From contig NZ_PVTG01000020.1 in assembly GCF_003002915.1 (NCBI RefSeq), positions 1-64,000 on the forward strand: a DNA stretch of 64,000 nucleotides. Direction: 5' to 3'. Below, one piece after another: positions 22,991 through 31,265 of the stretch. Source of the DNA: Geodermatophilus tzadiensis. Lineage in GTDB: Bacteria; Actinomycetota; Actinomycetes; Mycobacteriales; Geodermatophilaceae. Positions within the stretch are counted from its first letter, which is position 1. Each line of letters opens with the position of its first letter. The notes beneath the pieces were generated by a model. That model was not told where the DNA came from. It was given only the letters and a program-made list of their open reading frames with translations, and ran no database searches. The position numbers and the translations under genes were made by a program.

Positions 22991-24025
22991 TCAGCGCGCG
23001 GCGGCGCGGACCAGGGCGGCGTGCGCGTCGTCGGCCAGCCGGCGCACCAGCTCACCGGCGGGCCGCGGCTCGACGAGCCGGTAGGCCTGCCCGGCCCACA
23101 GGTTGACGCCGTCGGCGTCGCCGGCCGTCCGGGCGGCGGCGCGCAGCGGCGTGGTCAGGTGGTGCACCTGCGGGTAGGCCGACGGGGCGGTGGCGGTGTG
23201 CTCGGCGAGGAAGCGGTTGACCAGCCCGCGGGCGCGCCGGCCGCTGAAGGCGCGGGTCAGCGCCGTGCCGGCGGATCCGGCCAGCGCCTCGCGGTGCGCG
23301 TGGCCGGTGCCGGCCTCGGGGCAGGCGAGGAACGCCGTCCCCAGCTGCGCCGCCTCCGCTCCGGCCACCAGCGCCGCGGCCACCGACGGACCGTCGACCA
23401 GCCCGCCGGCGGCGACCATCGGCAGGTCCGCGGCCCGGGCGATCAGCCGCAGCAGCGCCAGCAGCCCGTACTCGCCCTCCCCGTCGTGGTCGCGGAACCC
23501 GCCGCGGTGCCCGCCGGCCTCCACGCCCTGCACGACCAGCGCGTCGGCGCCGACGTCGCGGGCGGCGACCGCCTCCTCGGGCGTGGTGACGGTGACCAGC
23601 ACCAGCGCGCCGGCGTCGTGCAGCGCGGCGACGACGTCCGGGCGGGGCAGGCCGAAGGTGAACGACACCACCGGCACCCGTTCCTCCACGCAGACGGCGA
23701 CCTTCGCCTCCCACGCGTCGTCGTCGGCGCGGGGCTCGCCCAGCTCGACGCCCCACCGGTCGGCCTCGGCCCGCAGCTCGGCGGCGTAGCGGCGCACCGC
23801 CTCGTCGTCGCCGGGCGGACCGGGCAGGAAGACGTTGACGCCGACCCGCGCGCCGGTCAGCCCCCGGACGGCCCGGACGTCCTCGCGCACCGCCTCCGGC
23901 GTCCGGTAGCCCGCGGCGAGGAAGCCGAGCCCGCCGGCCTCCGACACCGCGGCGGCCAGCGCCGGCGTCGACGGCCCGCCGGCCATCGGGGCCTGCACGA
24001 TCGGTCGCGTCAGCTCCAGCACCAC
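22991..24025 (-). CDS. Nitronate monooxygenase (FMN-dependent)
   Basis: A 344-residue TIM-barrel flavoprotein of the nitronate monooxygenase/2-nitropropane dioxygenase family. The N-terminus has QAPMAGGPSTPALAAAVSEA; the catalytic His is in VQGVEAGGHRGG; phosphate-binding glycines are in MVAAGGLVDG. It oxidises alkyl nitronates such as propionate-3-nitronate. GTG 24025 or GTG 24022 is the start, 10 bases after the MoxR-VWA stop, with GGATGG upstream, so it is the last gene of the ADH-MoxR/VWA operon. Whether it serves detoxification or another FMN reaction there is unknown. Confidence 0.87.
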   Translation of the reverse strand: MVLELTRPIVQAPMAGGPSTPALAAAVSEAGGLGFLAAGYRTPEAVREDVRAVRGLTGARVGVNVFLPGPPGDDEAVRRYAAELRAEADRWGVELGEPRADDDAWEAKVAVCVEERVPVVSFTFGLPRPDVVAALHDAGALVLVTVTTPEEAVAARDVGADALVVQGVEAGGHRGGFRDHDGEGEYGLLALLRLIARAADLPMVAAGGLVDGPSVAAALVAGAEAAQLGTAFLACPEAGTGHAHREALAGSAGTALTRAFSGRRARGLVNRFLAEHTATAPSAYPQVHHLTTPLRAAARTAGDADGVNLWAGQAYRLVEPRPAGELVRRLADDAHAALVRAAAR

Positions 24026-24035
24026 GCGGCCATCC

Positions 24036-25916
24036 TCACCCCAGCAGGCGGGTGAGCGCCGGGCCCAGGTCGCGCACCGTGCGCACCATCTGCGCCGTCC
24101 CGCCGCCGCGGGCGGCCAGCGACCGGGCGGCCTCCTCGGCCTCGGGGGTGGGCAGCGGGCAGAGCACGTGCAGCCGGTCGAACCCGCCGAGCGCCGACTC
24201 GGGCGGGTCGCCGGTGGTGTGCAGGCAGTCCGACAGCAGGACGACGACCCGCTCGTCGGCGACCTCGGTGGCCAGCTGCCGGCGCGCGGCGCGCAGCGCA
24301 CCGGCGAGGTCGGTCATGCCGTGGCCGCGCAGCGTCAGCAGGTGGGTGACGACGTCCTCGGCGGCCCGCCGCTGCCCCTGCCGCTGCACCACCTCCACCT
24401 CGCGGCCGAAGGTGATCAGGCTGGTGTGCAGCCGTTCGTCGCCGGTGAGCACGACACCGGCCGCGGCCACCGCGGCGATCGCCACGCCCAGGCCGGTCAT
24501 CGACCCGGACGTGTCCACGGCGAGGCAGACCGCGCGCCGGAGCCCGGTCCACCGGCGGGTGACCAGGTCGCCGGGCTGCAGCGGGGTGCCGAGGTCCCAG
24601 CGGTCGAGGGTGCGGTCGAGGTCGAGGTCGCCGTCCCCGTGCCGGTCGGGCACCAGCCGGCGGGTGCCGCGGGTGCGCGTGCGGCCCACCCGGCCGACCT
24701 GGAGGAACACCCGGCCGGCCAGCCGCCGGGCGGCCGCGCGCAGCTCGCGGTCGGTGGCCGCGGCGAGGTCGGTGAGGAGTGCGGCCGCGGCGTCGGCGTC
24801 CTCGGCCATCAGTGCGGCGAAGGCCTCCTCGTCGAGCTCGCCGACCTCGGGGCTGACCTCTGCGAAGGACTCGTGCCGGGCGGCCATCTCCCGGCGGCTG
24901 GTCTGCCGGCGGGTGCTGCCGCCGCGGCGGTCGCGGCGCAGCGCGGACGCGGAGTCGGTGCCCGCCGGGGACTCCGGCGGGCCCTCACCTTTTCCCTGAC
25001 CACCCGCGTCCGCGGGTGCGGCGTCGGGCCGGTCGGCGTCCGGCTCCTCGGGTGGCGGGGCGGTCTCGGGCCAGACGTCGTCGAGGATGTCGTCGATGAC
25101 CGCCTCGGGCGTGCGCTCCACGCCGTCGGCGACGCGGATCCGCCCCGACAGCGCGGCGTAGGCGGCGTCCCGGGCGGTCTCGCGGGCGCCCTCGGCACCC
25201 AGGCCCGACTGCCCGCGGACGTCGAGCAGGCCGCCGAGCAGCAGCACCAGGTCGGTGGCGCCGCGCACCGAGGAGCCCATCCGGACGTCGCGGTGCTCGC
25301 GCGAGGCGCGCACCAGCCGGACGGCGAGGCCGATGAGCGCCGGCGGCGCCCCGGTGACCGCGCCGACGATCGCCCGCTCGGCGGCGGCGTCCTGGTAGCC
25401 GAGGACGACGCGGCACATCCGGTCGGCGATGGCCTGCCCGACGCGCGCGGTGCCGATGGCGTCGAAGGGGTTCATCGCGGCGATGAGCCGGAAGCCCGCG
25501 GCCGCGCGCACGTGCCCGAGCCGGGGCACGGTGATCTCGCCCTCGGTGAGCACCGTGATGAGGACGTTGAGCGTCTCCTCGGGGATGCGGTTGAGCTCCT
25601 CGAGGTAGAGCAGCCCGTGCCCGCGCATCGCCGTCAGCAGCGGCCCGTCGGTGAAGCTCGCGGGCACGTAGCCCTCGGCGAGGACGGCGGCGGGGTCGTA
25701 CTGGCCGATCAGGCGGGCCGGCGTCAGCTCGGCGTTGCCCTCGACGAAGACGACCTCCTGGCCGGCGTCGGCGGCGATGGCGCGCAGCAGCGTCGACTTG
25801 CCCGTGCCCGGCGGCCCCTCGAGGACGACGTGCCGGTTGGTCCGGAGCGCCACGGCGAGCACCTCGCGCTCCCGCTGCAGCCCGATGACCGGGTGTGGCG
25901 CGGTCGGGTTCCCCAC
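24036..25916 (-). CDS. MoxR AAA+ ATPase fused to VWA domain
   Basis: A 626-residue protein combining, in one chain, functions usually on two genes. Residues 1-300 are a MoxR ATPase with Walker A GPPGTGKST and Walker B LLYLEELNRIP; a charged, disordered linker follows (about 310-370), then a helical region and a C-terminal VWA domain with MIDAS DTSGS near residue 467 in CLAVDTSGSMTG. The layout resembles magnesium-chelatase I/D fusions. GTG 25916 has GGGAGGA upstream. It follows the zinc ADH gene (27145-26006) behind a hairpin, as the other MoxR-VWA pair follows the methanol dehydrogenase, so a role in activating this ADH is likely but inferred. Confidence 0.9.
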   Translation of the reverse strand: MGNPTAPHPVIGLQREREVLAVALRTNRHVVLEGPPGTGKSTLLRAIAADAGQEVVFVEGNAELTPARLIGQYDPAAVLAEGYVPASFTDGPLLTAMRGHGLLYLEELNRIPEETLNVLITVLTEGEITVPRLGHVRAAAGFRLIAAMNPFDAIGTARVGQAIADRMCRVVLGYQDAAAERAIVGAVTGAPPALIGLAVRLVRASREHRDVRMGSSVRGATDLVLLLGGLLDVRGQSGLGAEGARETARDAAYAALSGRIRVADGVERTPEAVIDDILDDVWPETAPPPEEPDADRPDAAPADAGGQGKGEGPPESPAGTDSASALRRDRRGGSTRRQTSRREMAARHESFAEVSPEVGELDEEAFAALMAEDADAAAALLTDLAAATDRELRAAARRLAGRVFLQVGRVGRTRTRGTRRLVPDRHGDGDLDLDRTLDRWDLGTPLQPGDLVTRRWTGLRRAVCLAVDTSGSMTGLGVAIAAVAAAGVVLTGDERLHTSLITFGREVEVVQRQGQRRAAEDVVTHLLTLRGHGMTDLAGALRAARRQLATEVADERVVVLLSDCLHTTGDPPESALGGFDRLHVLCPLPTPEAEEAARSLAARGGGTAQMVRTVRDLGPALTRLLG

Positions 25917-25956
25917 GCGGTTCCTCCCTCGGCTCCTGCCTCCACGGCGGACGGCG

Positions 25957-25998
25957 GAGGCCTGCACACCGGCCCGTGCCGACCAGTGTGCAGGCCTC
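25957..25998 (-). terminator. Hairpin between zinc ADH and MoxR-VWA fusion genes
   Basis: A perfect 13-bp stem GAGGCCTGCACAC / GTGTGCAGGCCTC with a 16-base loop, just downstream of the ADH stop and upstream of the moxR start. It probably gives partial termination or mRNA-end protection, the same layout as at 8247-8278. Confidence 0.65.
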
Positions 25999-26005
25999 GG
26001 GGAGG

Positions 26006-27145
26006 TCAGGCCGGGGCGCCCTCCAGCGGCGGGGTGTCGTAGACGATCACGCCGCGGATGTTCTTGCCGTTGACCAGGTCCTCGTAGCCCTCGTTGACCT
26101 GGTCGAGGGTGTAGGTCTTGGTGATCAGCTCGTCGAGCTTGAGGTCGCCGGACTGGTACAGCTCGATCATCTTCGGGATGTCGTGGAACGGGTCGCCCGA
26201 GCCGAAGAGGCTGCCCTTGACCGTCTTCTCGAAGAGCGTGAGCAGCGAGCTGCTGAGCTCGATGTTGTTCTTCGTGGGGTCGGCCAGGCCGGTGATGACC
26301 GCCGTGCCGCCCTTGCGGATGGTGTTCACCGCGTCGGTGACCACCTTCGCGTCGACCACGCCGACGGTGATGATCGCCTTGTCCGCCCCGACGCCGCGGG
26401 TCAGTTCCTGGACCAGCTCCTGCGCCTCCTCGGCGGTCTCGCAGCTGTGCGTGGCGCCCAGCTGCTCGGCGGCCTCCCGCTTGTTGGGCAGCGGGTCGAC
26501 CGCGACGACGTTGCGGGCCCCGGCCAGCGCCGCACCCTGCACGCTGTTGATGCCGATGCCGCCGATGCCGTAGATGACGATCGTGTCGCCGGCCTCGGTG
26601 GCCGCCGCGTGCACCGCCGACCCCCAGCCGGTGGGGACGCCGCAGCCGATGAGCACGACCTTGTCCAGCGGCAGGTCGGGGTCGACCTTCACCGCGGAGT
26701 TCTCGCTGATGACGGCGCGCTCGGAGAACGTGCCGAGCATGCACATGCCGCCGTAGTCGTTGCCGTCGGCGTCGTGGAACCGGAAGGTGCCGTCGGGGAG
26801 GTTCCCGACGAGGATCGACGCGCCCATGTCGCAGAGGTTCGACTTGCCCGTCGAGCACCAGCGGCAGTGGCCGCACACCGGCAGGAACGAGCAGACGACG
26901 TGGTCCCCGGGCTGCAGCCGGGTGACGCCCGGGCCGACCTTCTCGATGACGCCGGCGCCCTCGTGCCCGCCGACGATGGGGAACTGCGGGACGATGTCGC
27001 CGTGCCGCAGGTGCTCGTCGGAGTGGCACAGGCCGGCGGCGACGTAGCGGATGAGCACCTCGCCGGCCTTGGGCTCGTCGAGCTCCAGCTCGGTGATCTC
27101 GAACGGCTGCCCGGTGTCGCGCAGGACGGCTGCCCTGGTCTTCAT
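26006..27145 (-). CDS. Zinc-type NDMA-dependent alcohol dehydrogenase (second)
   Basis: A 379-residue zinc alcohol dehydrogenase, a diverged paralogue of the one at 19028. Catalytic zinc ligands are in GLCHSDEHLRHGD, GGHEGAG and GCGVPTGWG; the structural zinc lobe is CGHCRWCSTGKSNLC; the nucleotide motif is YGIGGIGINSVQ followed by AVDPLPNKRE. Members are nicotinoproteins that need mycofactocin or an artificial acceptor. ATG 27145 has GGAGG four to five bases upstream. It heads an operon with the MoxR-VWA fusion and nitronate monooxygenase. A partial CRP-like site lies about 110 bases upstream. Confidence 0.92.
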   Translation of the reverse strand: MKTRAAVLRDTGQPFEITELELDEPKAGEVLIRYVAAGLCHSDEHLRHGDIVPQFPIVGGHEGAGVIEKVGPGVTRLQPGDHVVCSFLPVCGHCRWCSTGKSNLCDMGASILVGNLPDGTFRFHDADGNDYGGMCMLGTFSERAVISENSAVKVDPDLPLDKVVLIGCGVPTGWGSAVHAAATEAGDTIVIYGIGGIGINSVQGAALAGARNVVAVDPLPNKREAAEQLGATHSCETAEEAQELVQELTRGVGADKAIITVGVVDAKVVTDAVNTIRKGGTAVITGLADPTKNNIELSSSLLTLFEKTVKGSLFGSGDPFHDIPKMIELYQSGDLKLDELITKTYTLDQVNEGYEDLVNGKNIRGVIVYDTPPLEGAPA

Positions 27146-27254
27146 CGATCCTCCAGTCCCCGGCACCAGCCGTACCGGATCTGCTACGCGGACGCTGCCC
27201 GGTCGCACGGCTCGTGGAGCGCCTGGGCGACCCGGCGCCATCGTCGGCCGGGGG

Positions 27255-27270
27255 TGTGACCGCGACCACC
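27255..27270. promoter_or_regulatory. Partial CRP-like site upstream of the second zinc ADH
   Basis: TGTGACCGCGACCACC at this position matches the palindrome at 22064 at 12 of 14 core bases and reads TGTGA-N6-CCAC. It lies about 110 bases before the ADH start on the minus strand. One half-site is imperfect. Confidence 0.3.
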
Positions 27271-27302
27271 CCCGGACGGGGGTGCCCCGGGAGCGCAGGA
27301 CC

Positions 27303-27875
27303 TCAGCGGCGGCGCGGCAGGACCCGGTGGGCCTCCCCCGCCCGCGCCGGGTCGAGCGGGACGGCGCAGGTGAGCACGGCCGGACCCAGCCGCAGCACGC
27401 CGTCGGTGAGCGGGGCGCAGCGCACGCCGCCACGGCCGCGCATCCCCCGGTGGGCGCCGGGTGCCAGCACGGTGTCCAGCCAGGCGCACGGGTTGGCCGG
27501 ACGCCCGCCCTGCAGCAGCACCGCCCCCTCGCCGCAGTCCAGGGCGAACCGCTCGTCGCGCAGCGCCTCGACCTGCGCGCCGCGCAGGACGACGTTGCGG
27601 CGGGTCAGCAGCGGGTCCAGCGGGCCGGTGCCGAGCTCGGCGGCCAGCGCCTCCACGGACTCGGCGGCCAGCACGGTCACCGCGGCGTCCCGGTGCGCGG
27701 GCCGGCCGGCGTAGCGGTCCCCCACGACGCCGTGCCCGGCCCGCACCTCGACCCGCTCGACCCGGTCGCCGTCCTGGGGCGGGACGACGCCACCCGGCCG
27801 CCCGTCGTAGCGGTGCGCCGGCGAGACCAGCAGCCCGACGACCTCGACCTCGTGGACGTACGAGGGCTCGGTCAC
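27303..27875 (-). CDS. MOSC-domain protein
   Basis: A protein of 190 residues from GTG 27875, of the MOSC (molybdenum cofactor sulfurase C-terminal) type. HEVEVVGLLVSPAHRYDGRP starts the fold; GDRYAGRPAHRDAAVTVLAAE and NVVLRG are family features. The single conserved Cys expected to carry sulfur is plausible in NPCAWLDTV. A start at GTG 27950 is also possible: it overlaps the XdhC stop as GTGA and would add about 25 residues encoded by a dispersed repeat. It is the last gene of the MoxR-VWA-XdhC group and fits molybdenum-cofactor sulfuration or transfer. Confidence 0.82.
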   Translation of the reverse strand: MTEPSYVHEVEVVGLLVSPAHRYDGRPGGVVPPQDGDRVERVEVRAGHGVVGDRYAGRPAHRDAAVTVLAAESVEALAAELGTGPLDPLLTRRNVVLRGAQVEALRDERFALDCGEGAVLLQGGRPANPCAWLDTVLAPGAHRGMRGRGGVRCAPLTDGVLRLGPAVLTCAVPLDPARAGEAHRVLPRRR

Positions 27876-27890
27876 CGACCCGCCGTCCGG

Positions 27891-27948
27891 CCCCTCGGCA
27901 GGGTCCCGCCGCGAGCCTGCGAGTGGTGGGGGGGCCGAGGGGTCCTTC
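27891..27948. repeat. Dispersed hairpin repeat, copy 2
   Basis: Nearly identical to copy 1 (core 4214-4263) across about 50 bases. The outer stem here is CCCCTCGGC/GCCGAGGGG, a different sequence from copy 1 that still pairs perfectly, and the inner stem keeps pairing through a G-U change (GTGGTGGG). It sits just after the xdhC stop, in the region before the MOSC start. Confidence 0.7.
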
Positions 27949-29068
27949 ACCTCTCGGCGGTGCGGTGGATCGGGCCCTCCGTGCCGGTCAGCCGCTCACC
28001 CGTGCCACCCCACCGCCCGGCGATGATCTCCGCGGCGATCGACACGGCGGTCTCCTCGGGCGTGCGGGCGCCGAGGTCCAGCCCGATCGGCGAGGACAGC
28101 CGCGCCAGCTCGTCCTCGGCCAGCCCGGCCTCGCGCAGCCGGTCGAGCCGCTCGTCGTGGGTGCGCCGCGAGCCCATGGCGCCCACGTAGGCCACCGGCA
28201 GCCGCAGCGCGACCTCCAGCAGCGGGACGTCGAACTTCGGGTCGTGGGTCAGCACGCACAGCACGGTGCGCTCGTCGATGCGGCCGGCGTCGACCTCGGC
28301 CTGCAGGTAGCGGTGCGGCCACTCGACGACCACCTCGTGCGCGTCGGGGAACCGGCGGGCGGTGGCGAACACCGGCCGCGCGTCGCACACGGTCACCCGG
28401 TAGCCGAGGAACGACCCGACCCGGGCGACGGCGGCGGCGAAGTCGATGGCGCCGAACACCACCATCCGCGCCGGCGGGGCGAACGAGGACACGAAGAGGG
28501 TCAGCTCGTCGCCGCGCCGCTCGCCGTCGTGGCCGTAGGTCAGCGTGCCGGTGCGGCCGGCGGCGAGCATGCCCCGCGCGTCGTCGGCGACGGCGTCGTC
28601 GAGACGCTGCAGGCCCAGCGTGCCGGAGCTGCGGTCGGGCCAGAGCACCAGCCGCCGGCCGATCCGGTCCGCCGGCCCGCGCACCACGGTGACGACGGCG
28701 ACCGGCTCGTGCCGGCCCACCGACTCGGCGATCTCGCCCAGCTCGGGGAAGGACTCGCGCGACACCGGCTCGACGAAGACGTCGAGGATGCCGCCGCAGG
28801 TCAGGCCGACGGCGAACGCGTCGTCGTCGCTGACGCCGTAGCGCTCCAGCGTCGGCACGCCGGTCTCGACGACGTCCTTGGCCTCCTCGTACACGGCGCC
28901 CTCCACGCAGCCGCCGGACACGCTGCCGACCGCCGTCCCGTCGGGACCGACCAGCATGGACGCCCCGGCCGGCCGCGGCGCCGAGCGCCAGGTGGCCACC
29001 ACCGTCCCCATCCCGACCGTCTCCCCGGCCTGCCACCAGCCGACCAGGTCGTCGAGCACGTCACGCAC
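27947..29068 (-). CDS. XdhC/CoxI-family molybdenum cofactor insertion protein
   Basis: A 373-residue XdhC-type protein. The N-terminal XdhC/CoxI part carries SAPRPAGASMLVGPDG and GSVSGGCVEGAVYEEA; the C-terminal Rossmann-like part has MVVFGAIDFAAAVARVGSFL and a terminal region with LGARTPEETAVSIAAEI. XdhC binds the molybdenum cofactor, protects it during sulfuration, and delivers it to xanthine-dehydrogenase or CO-dehydrogenase-type enzymes. GTG 29068 has AGAGAGGTGG upstream. It follows the VWA gene by 29 bases. The molybdo-enzyme it would serve is not in the window. Confidence 0.9.
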   Translation of the reverse strand: MRDVLDDLVGWWQAGETVGMGTVVATWRSAPRPAGASMLVGPDGTAVGSVSGGCVEGAVYEEAKDVVETGVPTLERYGVSDDDAFAVGLTCGGILDVFVEPVSRESFPELGEIAESVGRHEPVAVVTVVRGPADRIGRRLVLWPDRSSGTLGLQRLDDAVADDARGMLAAGRTGTLTYGHDGERRGDELTLFVSSFAPPARMVVFGAIDFAAAVARVGSFLGYRVTVCDARPVFATARRFPDAHEVVVEWPHRYLQAEVDAGRIDERTVLCVLTHDPKFDVPLLEVALRLPVAYVGAMGSRRTHDERLDRLREAGLAEDELARLSSPIGLDLGARTPEETAVSIAAEIIAGRWGGTGERLTGTEGPIHRTAER

Positions 29069-29097
29069 CGTCGTCCACCTCTCTGTCGCCCGCCTGC

Positions 29098-30210
29098 TCA
29101 GGCACGGGAGATCACCCCCGACAGCTCCTCGAAGGCCGCCAGGCTGTGCCCGGCGACGAACGCGTCGACCGCGGGCAGCGCGGCCTGCATGCCGGCGGTG
29201 AGCGGCTCGTAGCCGGCGCGGCCCTTGTGCGGGTTGACCCAGACGACGGCGTGCGCGAGCCGGCGCAGCCGCGCCATCTGCTCGCCCAGCAGGTCGGCGC
29301 TGCCGCGCTCCCAGCCGTCGCTGCACACCACGACGACGGCGCCCCGGGCGGTGCCGCGCTGGCCCCAGCGGTCGAGGAAGGCCTTGAGCACCTCGCCGAG
29401 CCGCGTGCCGCCGGACCAGTCGGGGATGGCCTCGCCGCTGGCGCTCAGGGCCCGGTCGGGGTCGCGCAGCCGCAGCTCGCGGGTGACGCGGGTGAGCCGG
29501 GTGCCCACGGTGAACACCTCGGTCGACGCCGGCCGGGCCCGCACGGCCGCGTGCGCGAAGCGCAGCAGCGCGTCGGCGTAGGGCGCCATGGAGCCGGAGA
29601 CGTCGACCAGCAGGACCACCCGCCGGGGCCGGGGCCGCGCCCGCCGGTGCAGCAGCCGGGTGACCTCCCCGCCGTCGCGCAGCGCCCGCCGCACCGTGCG
29701 CGAGGCGTGCACCGCGCCGTGCGGGGCGGCCCGACGGCGGCGGGACGCGCGCATCGGCGTGGCGGGCACCAGCAGCGCGAACAGCCGGCGCAGGTGCTCG
29801 CGCTCGGCCGGGGTGAGGTCGGCGACGTCGCGGTGCCGCAGCACCTCCTCGCCGCTGGCCTGCGCGGCCAGGTCGGGGGCGTCCTCGCCGTCCTCGCCGG
29901 AGCCGGTGCCGGGGTCCACCGGCGCGGAGGCGGCCAGGGTCGGCGGCTTCTGCGCGGCGGGGGTGGTGCGCCGGGGCGCCTCGCCGCCGAACCAGGCGGC
30001 GAAGGCGGCGTCGTAGCGGTCGAGGTCGTCGGGACCGGCGCACAGGGTCAGCCGGCCGGACCAGTAGACGTCGGTCGGGTCGAGCACGTCGAGCGCCGCG
30101 ACCGCCGACAGCATCGCCTCCACCCGGTCCGGCGAGGCCGCGACCCCGGCGGACCGCAGCGTCCGCGCGAACCCGAGGACGACCTCGACGACGTCCCGCT
30201 CAGCCTCCAC
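29098..30210 (-). CDS. VWA-domain protein, CoxE type
   Basis: A 370-residue CoxE-like protein. A helical N-terminal part (about residues 1-180, with an acidic low-complexity linker around 90-120) precedes a VWA domain with intact MIDAS DVSGS near residue 200 in VVLLVDVSGSMAPYAD. CoxE acts with the MoxR protein CoxD in assembling the copper-molybdenum site of CO dehydrogenase. The start overlaps the moxR stop by 11 bases. It lacks the His-rich stretches of the VWA protein at 9585. Confidence 0.9.
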   Translation of the reverse strand: MEAERDVVEVVLGFARTLRSAGVAASPDRVEAMLSAVAALDVLDPTDVYWSGRLTLCAGPDDLDRYDAAFAAWFGGEAPRRTTPAAQKPPTLAASAPVDPGTGSGEDGEDAPDLAAQASGEEVLRHRDVADLTPAEREHLRRLFALLVPATPMRASRRRRAAPHGAVHASRTVRRALRDGGEVTRLLHRRARPRPRRVVLLVDVSGSMAPYADALLRFAHAAVRARPASTEVFTVGTRLTRVTRELRLRDPDRALSASGEAIPDWSGGTRLGEVLKAFLDRWGQRGTARGAVVVVCSDGWERGSADLLGEQMARLRRLAHAVVWVNPHKGRAGYEPLTAGMQAALPAVDAFVAGHSLAAFEELSGVISRA

Positions 30211-31117
30211 CGAACAGCGCTCCGCGGGCCAGCGAGTGCACCCGGTCGGTGTCCTCGCGGTACTTCAGCACCGCCCCGAGCGTGCGGGCGGCGAGGTCGG
30301 GGTCGAGGTCGCGGGCGCCGAGGGCGTGCAGCGCGCTGGCCCAGTCCATCGCCTCGGCCACCCCCGGCGGCTTGAGCAGGTCCAGGGTGCGCAGCTTCGC
30401 CGCCGCCCGGGCCACCTCGCGCGCCAGCTGTTCGGTGACCTCGGGCAGCCGGGTCCGGAGGATGGCGACCTCACGGTCGAAGTCGGGGTGCTGCAGCCAG
30501 TGGTAGAGGCAGCGGCGCTTGAGCGCGTCGTGCACCTCGCGGGTGCGGTTGGAGGTGAGCACCACCAGCGGGGGGACCTCCGCGTGCACGGTGCCGAGCT
30601 CCGGGATCGAGATGGTGAAGTCCGAGAGCACCTCGAGCAGGAAGGCCTCGAACTCGTCGTCGGCACGGTCGACCTCGTCGACCAGCAGCACGCTCGGCGA
30701 GTCCTCGAGGGCCTGCAGCAGCGGGCGGGCCAGCAGGAAGCGGCGGTCGTAGAGGGAGGCCTCCAGCCGCTCGGTGTCCCCGGTGGCGTGCGCGGCCTCG
30801 GCGGCGCGCAGGTGCAGCAGCTGGCGGCCGAAGTCCCAGTCGTAGAGCGCCTGGCTGGCCTCCAGGCCCTCGTAGCACTGCAGCCGGTACAGCGGGCGGC
30901 CGGTGACCTCGGCCAGCGCCCGGGCCAGCGCCGTCTTGCCGACGCCCGCCTCGCCCTCCAGGAACAGCGGCCGGCGCATGACCAGGGCCAGGTAGGCGGC
31001 GGTGGCCAGGCCCTCGTCGGGCAGGTACCCGGTGTCCCGCAGCGCGGCGGCCAGCGCGTCGGGCCCGTCGAAGGGGGCGCCGGGCGCGGACGACGGGGCA
31101 GCCGTGGTCTCGGTCAC
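30200..31117 (-). CDS. MoxR-family AAA+ ATPase, CoxD type
   Basis: A 305-residue MoxR ATPase with Walker A GEAGVGKT (about residues 55-62), Walker B SVLLVDEVDRAD and NRTREVHDALKRRC. It closely parallels the MoxR at 8302 in the ATPase core but ends without any histidine tail. It starts the operon moxR-vwa-xdhC-(MOSC). By analogy with coxD-coxE-coxF it would help mature a molybdenum hydroxylase. Start ATG 31117; upstream sequence is a 148-base gap containing a long palindrome. Confidence 0.9.
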   Translation of the reverse strand: MTETTAAPSSAPGAPFDGPDALAAALRDTGYLPDEGLATAAYLALVMRRPLFLEGEAGVGKTALARALAEVTGRPLYRLQCYEGLEASQALYDWDFGRQLLHLRAAEAAHATGDTERLEASLYDRRFLLARPLLQALEDSPSVLLVDEVDRADDEFEAFLLEVLSDFTISIPELGTVHAEVPPLVVLTSNRTREVHDALKRRCLYHWLQHPDFDREVAILRTRLPEVTEQLAREVARAAAKLRTLDLLKPPGVAEAMDWASALHALGARDLDPDLAARTLGAVLKYREDTDRVHSLARGALFGGG

Positions 31118-31186
31118 GCCGCGAGCATCCCACCTCGGGCGCGGGGCGACCCACCGCCGGTCGGGCAGGTGCCCTCCCTCACACTG

Positions 31187-31228
31187 CGCGACGGCCGGCC
31201 GGAGGAGGTCCTCCGGCCGGCCGTCGCG
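31187..31228. terminator. 42-bp palindrome downstream of the DUF2382 gene
   Basis: Arms of 20 bases (31187-31206 and 31209-31228) pair perfectly around a two-base centre; the arm begins CGCGACGGCCGGCCGGAGGA. It lies 37 bases after the stop of the 31266-32306 gene (minus strand) and 69 bases before the moxR start. It is most simply a terminator for the DUF2382 gene. Confidence 0.65.
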
Positions 31229-31265
31229 GTCGGGTGCTGTGGATCCCTCCCGCAGGAGGGGCCGC

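Noticed and set aside
24168-26042. A 624-codon plus-strand ORF opposite the MoxR-VWA fusion
   Set aside because: Composition is typical of the complement of a GC-rich gene and no motif is seen; the minus-strand protein has clear Walker and MIDAS motifs.
27303-31117. Presence of CO dehydrogenase structural genes
   Set aside because: I searched the surrounding frames for the large-subunit signature and found none; only the accessory genes are present.
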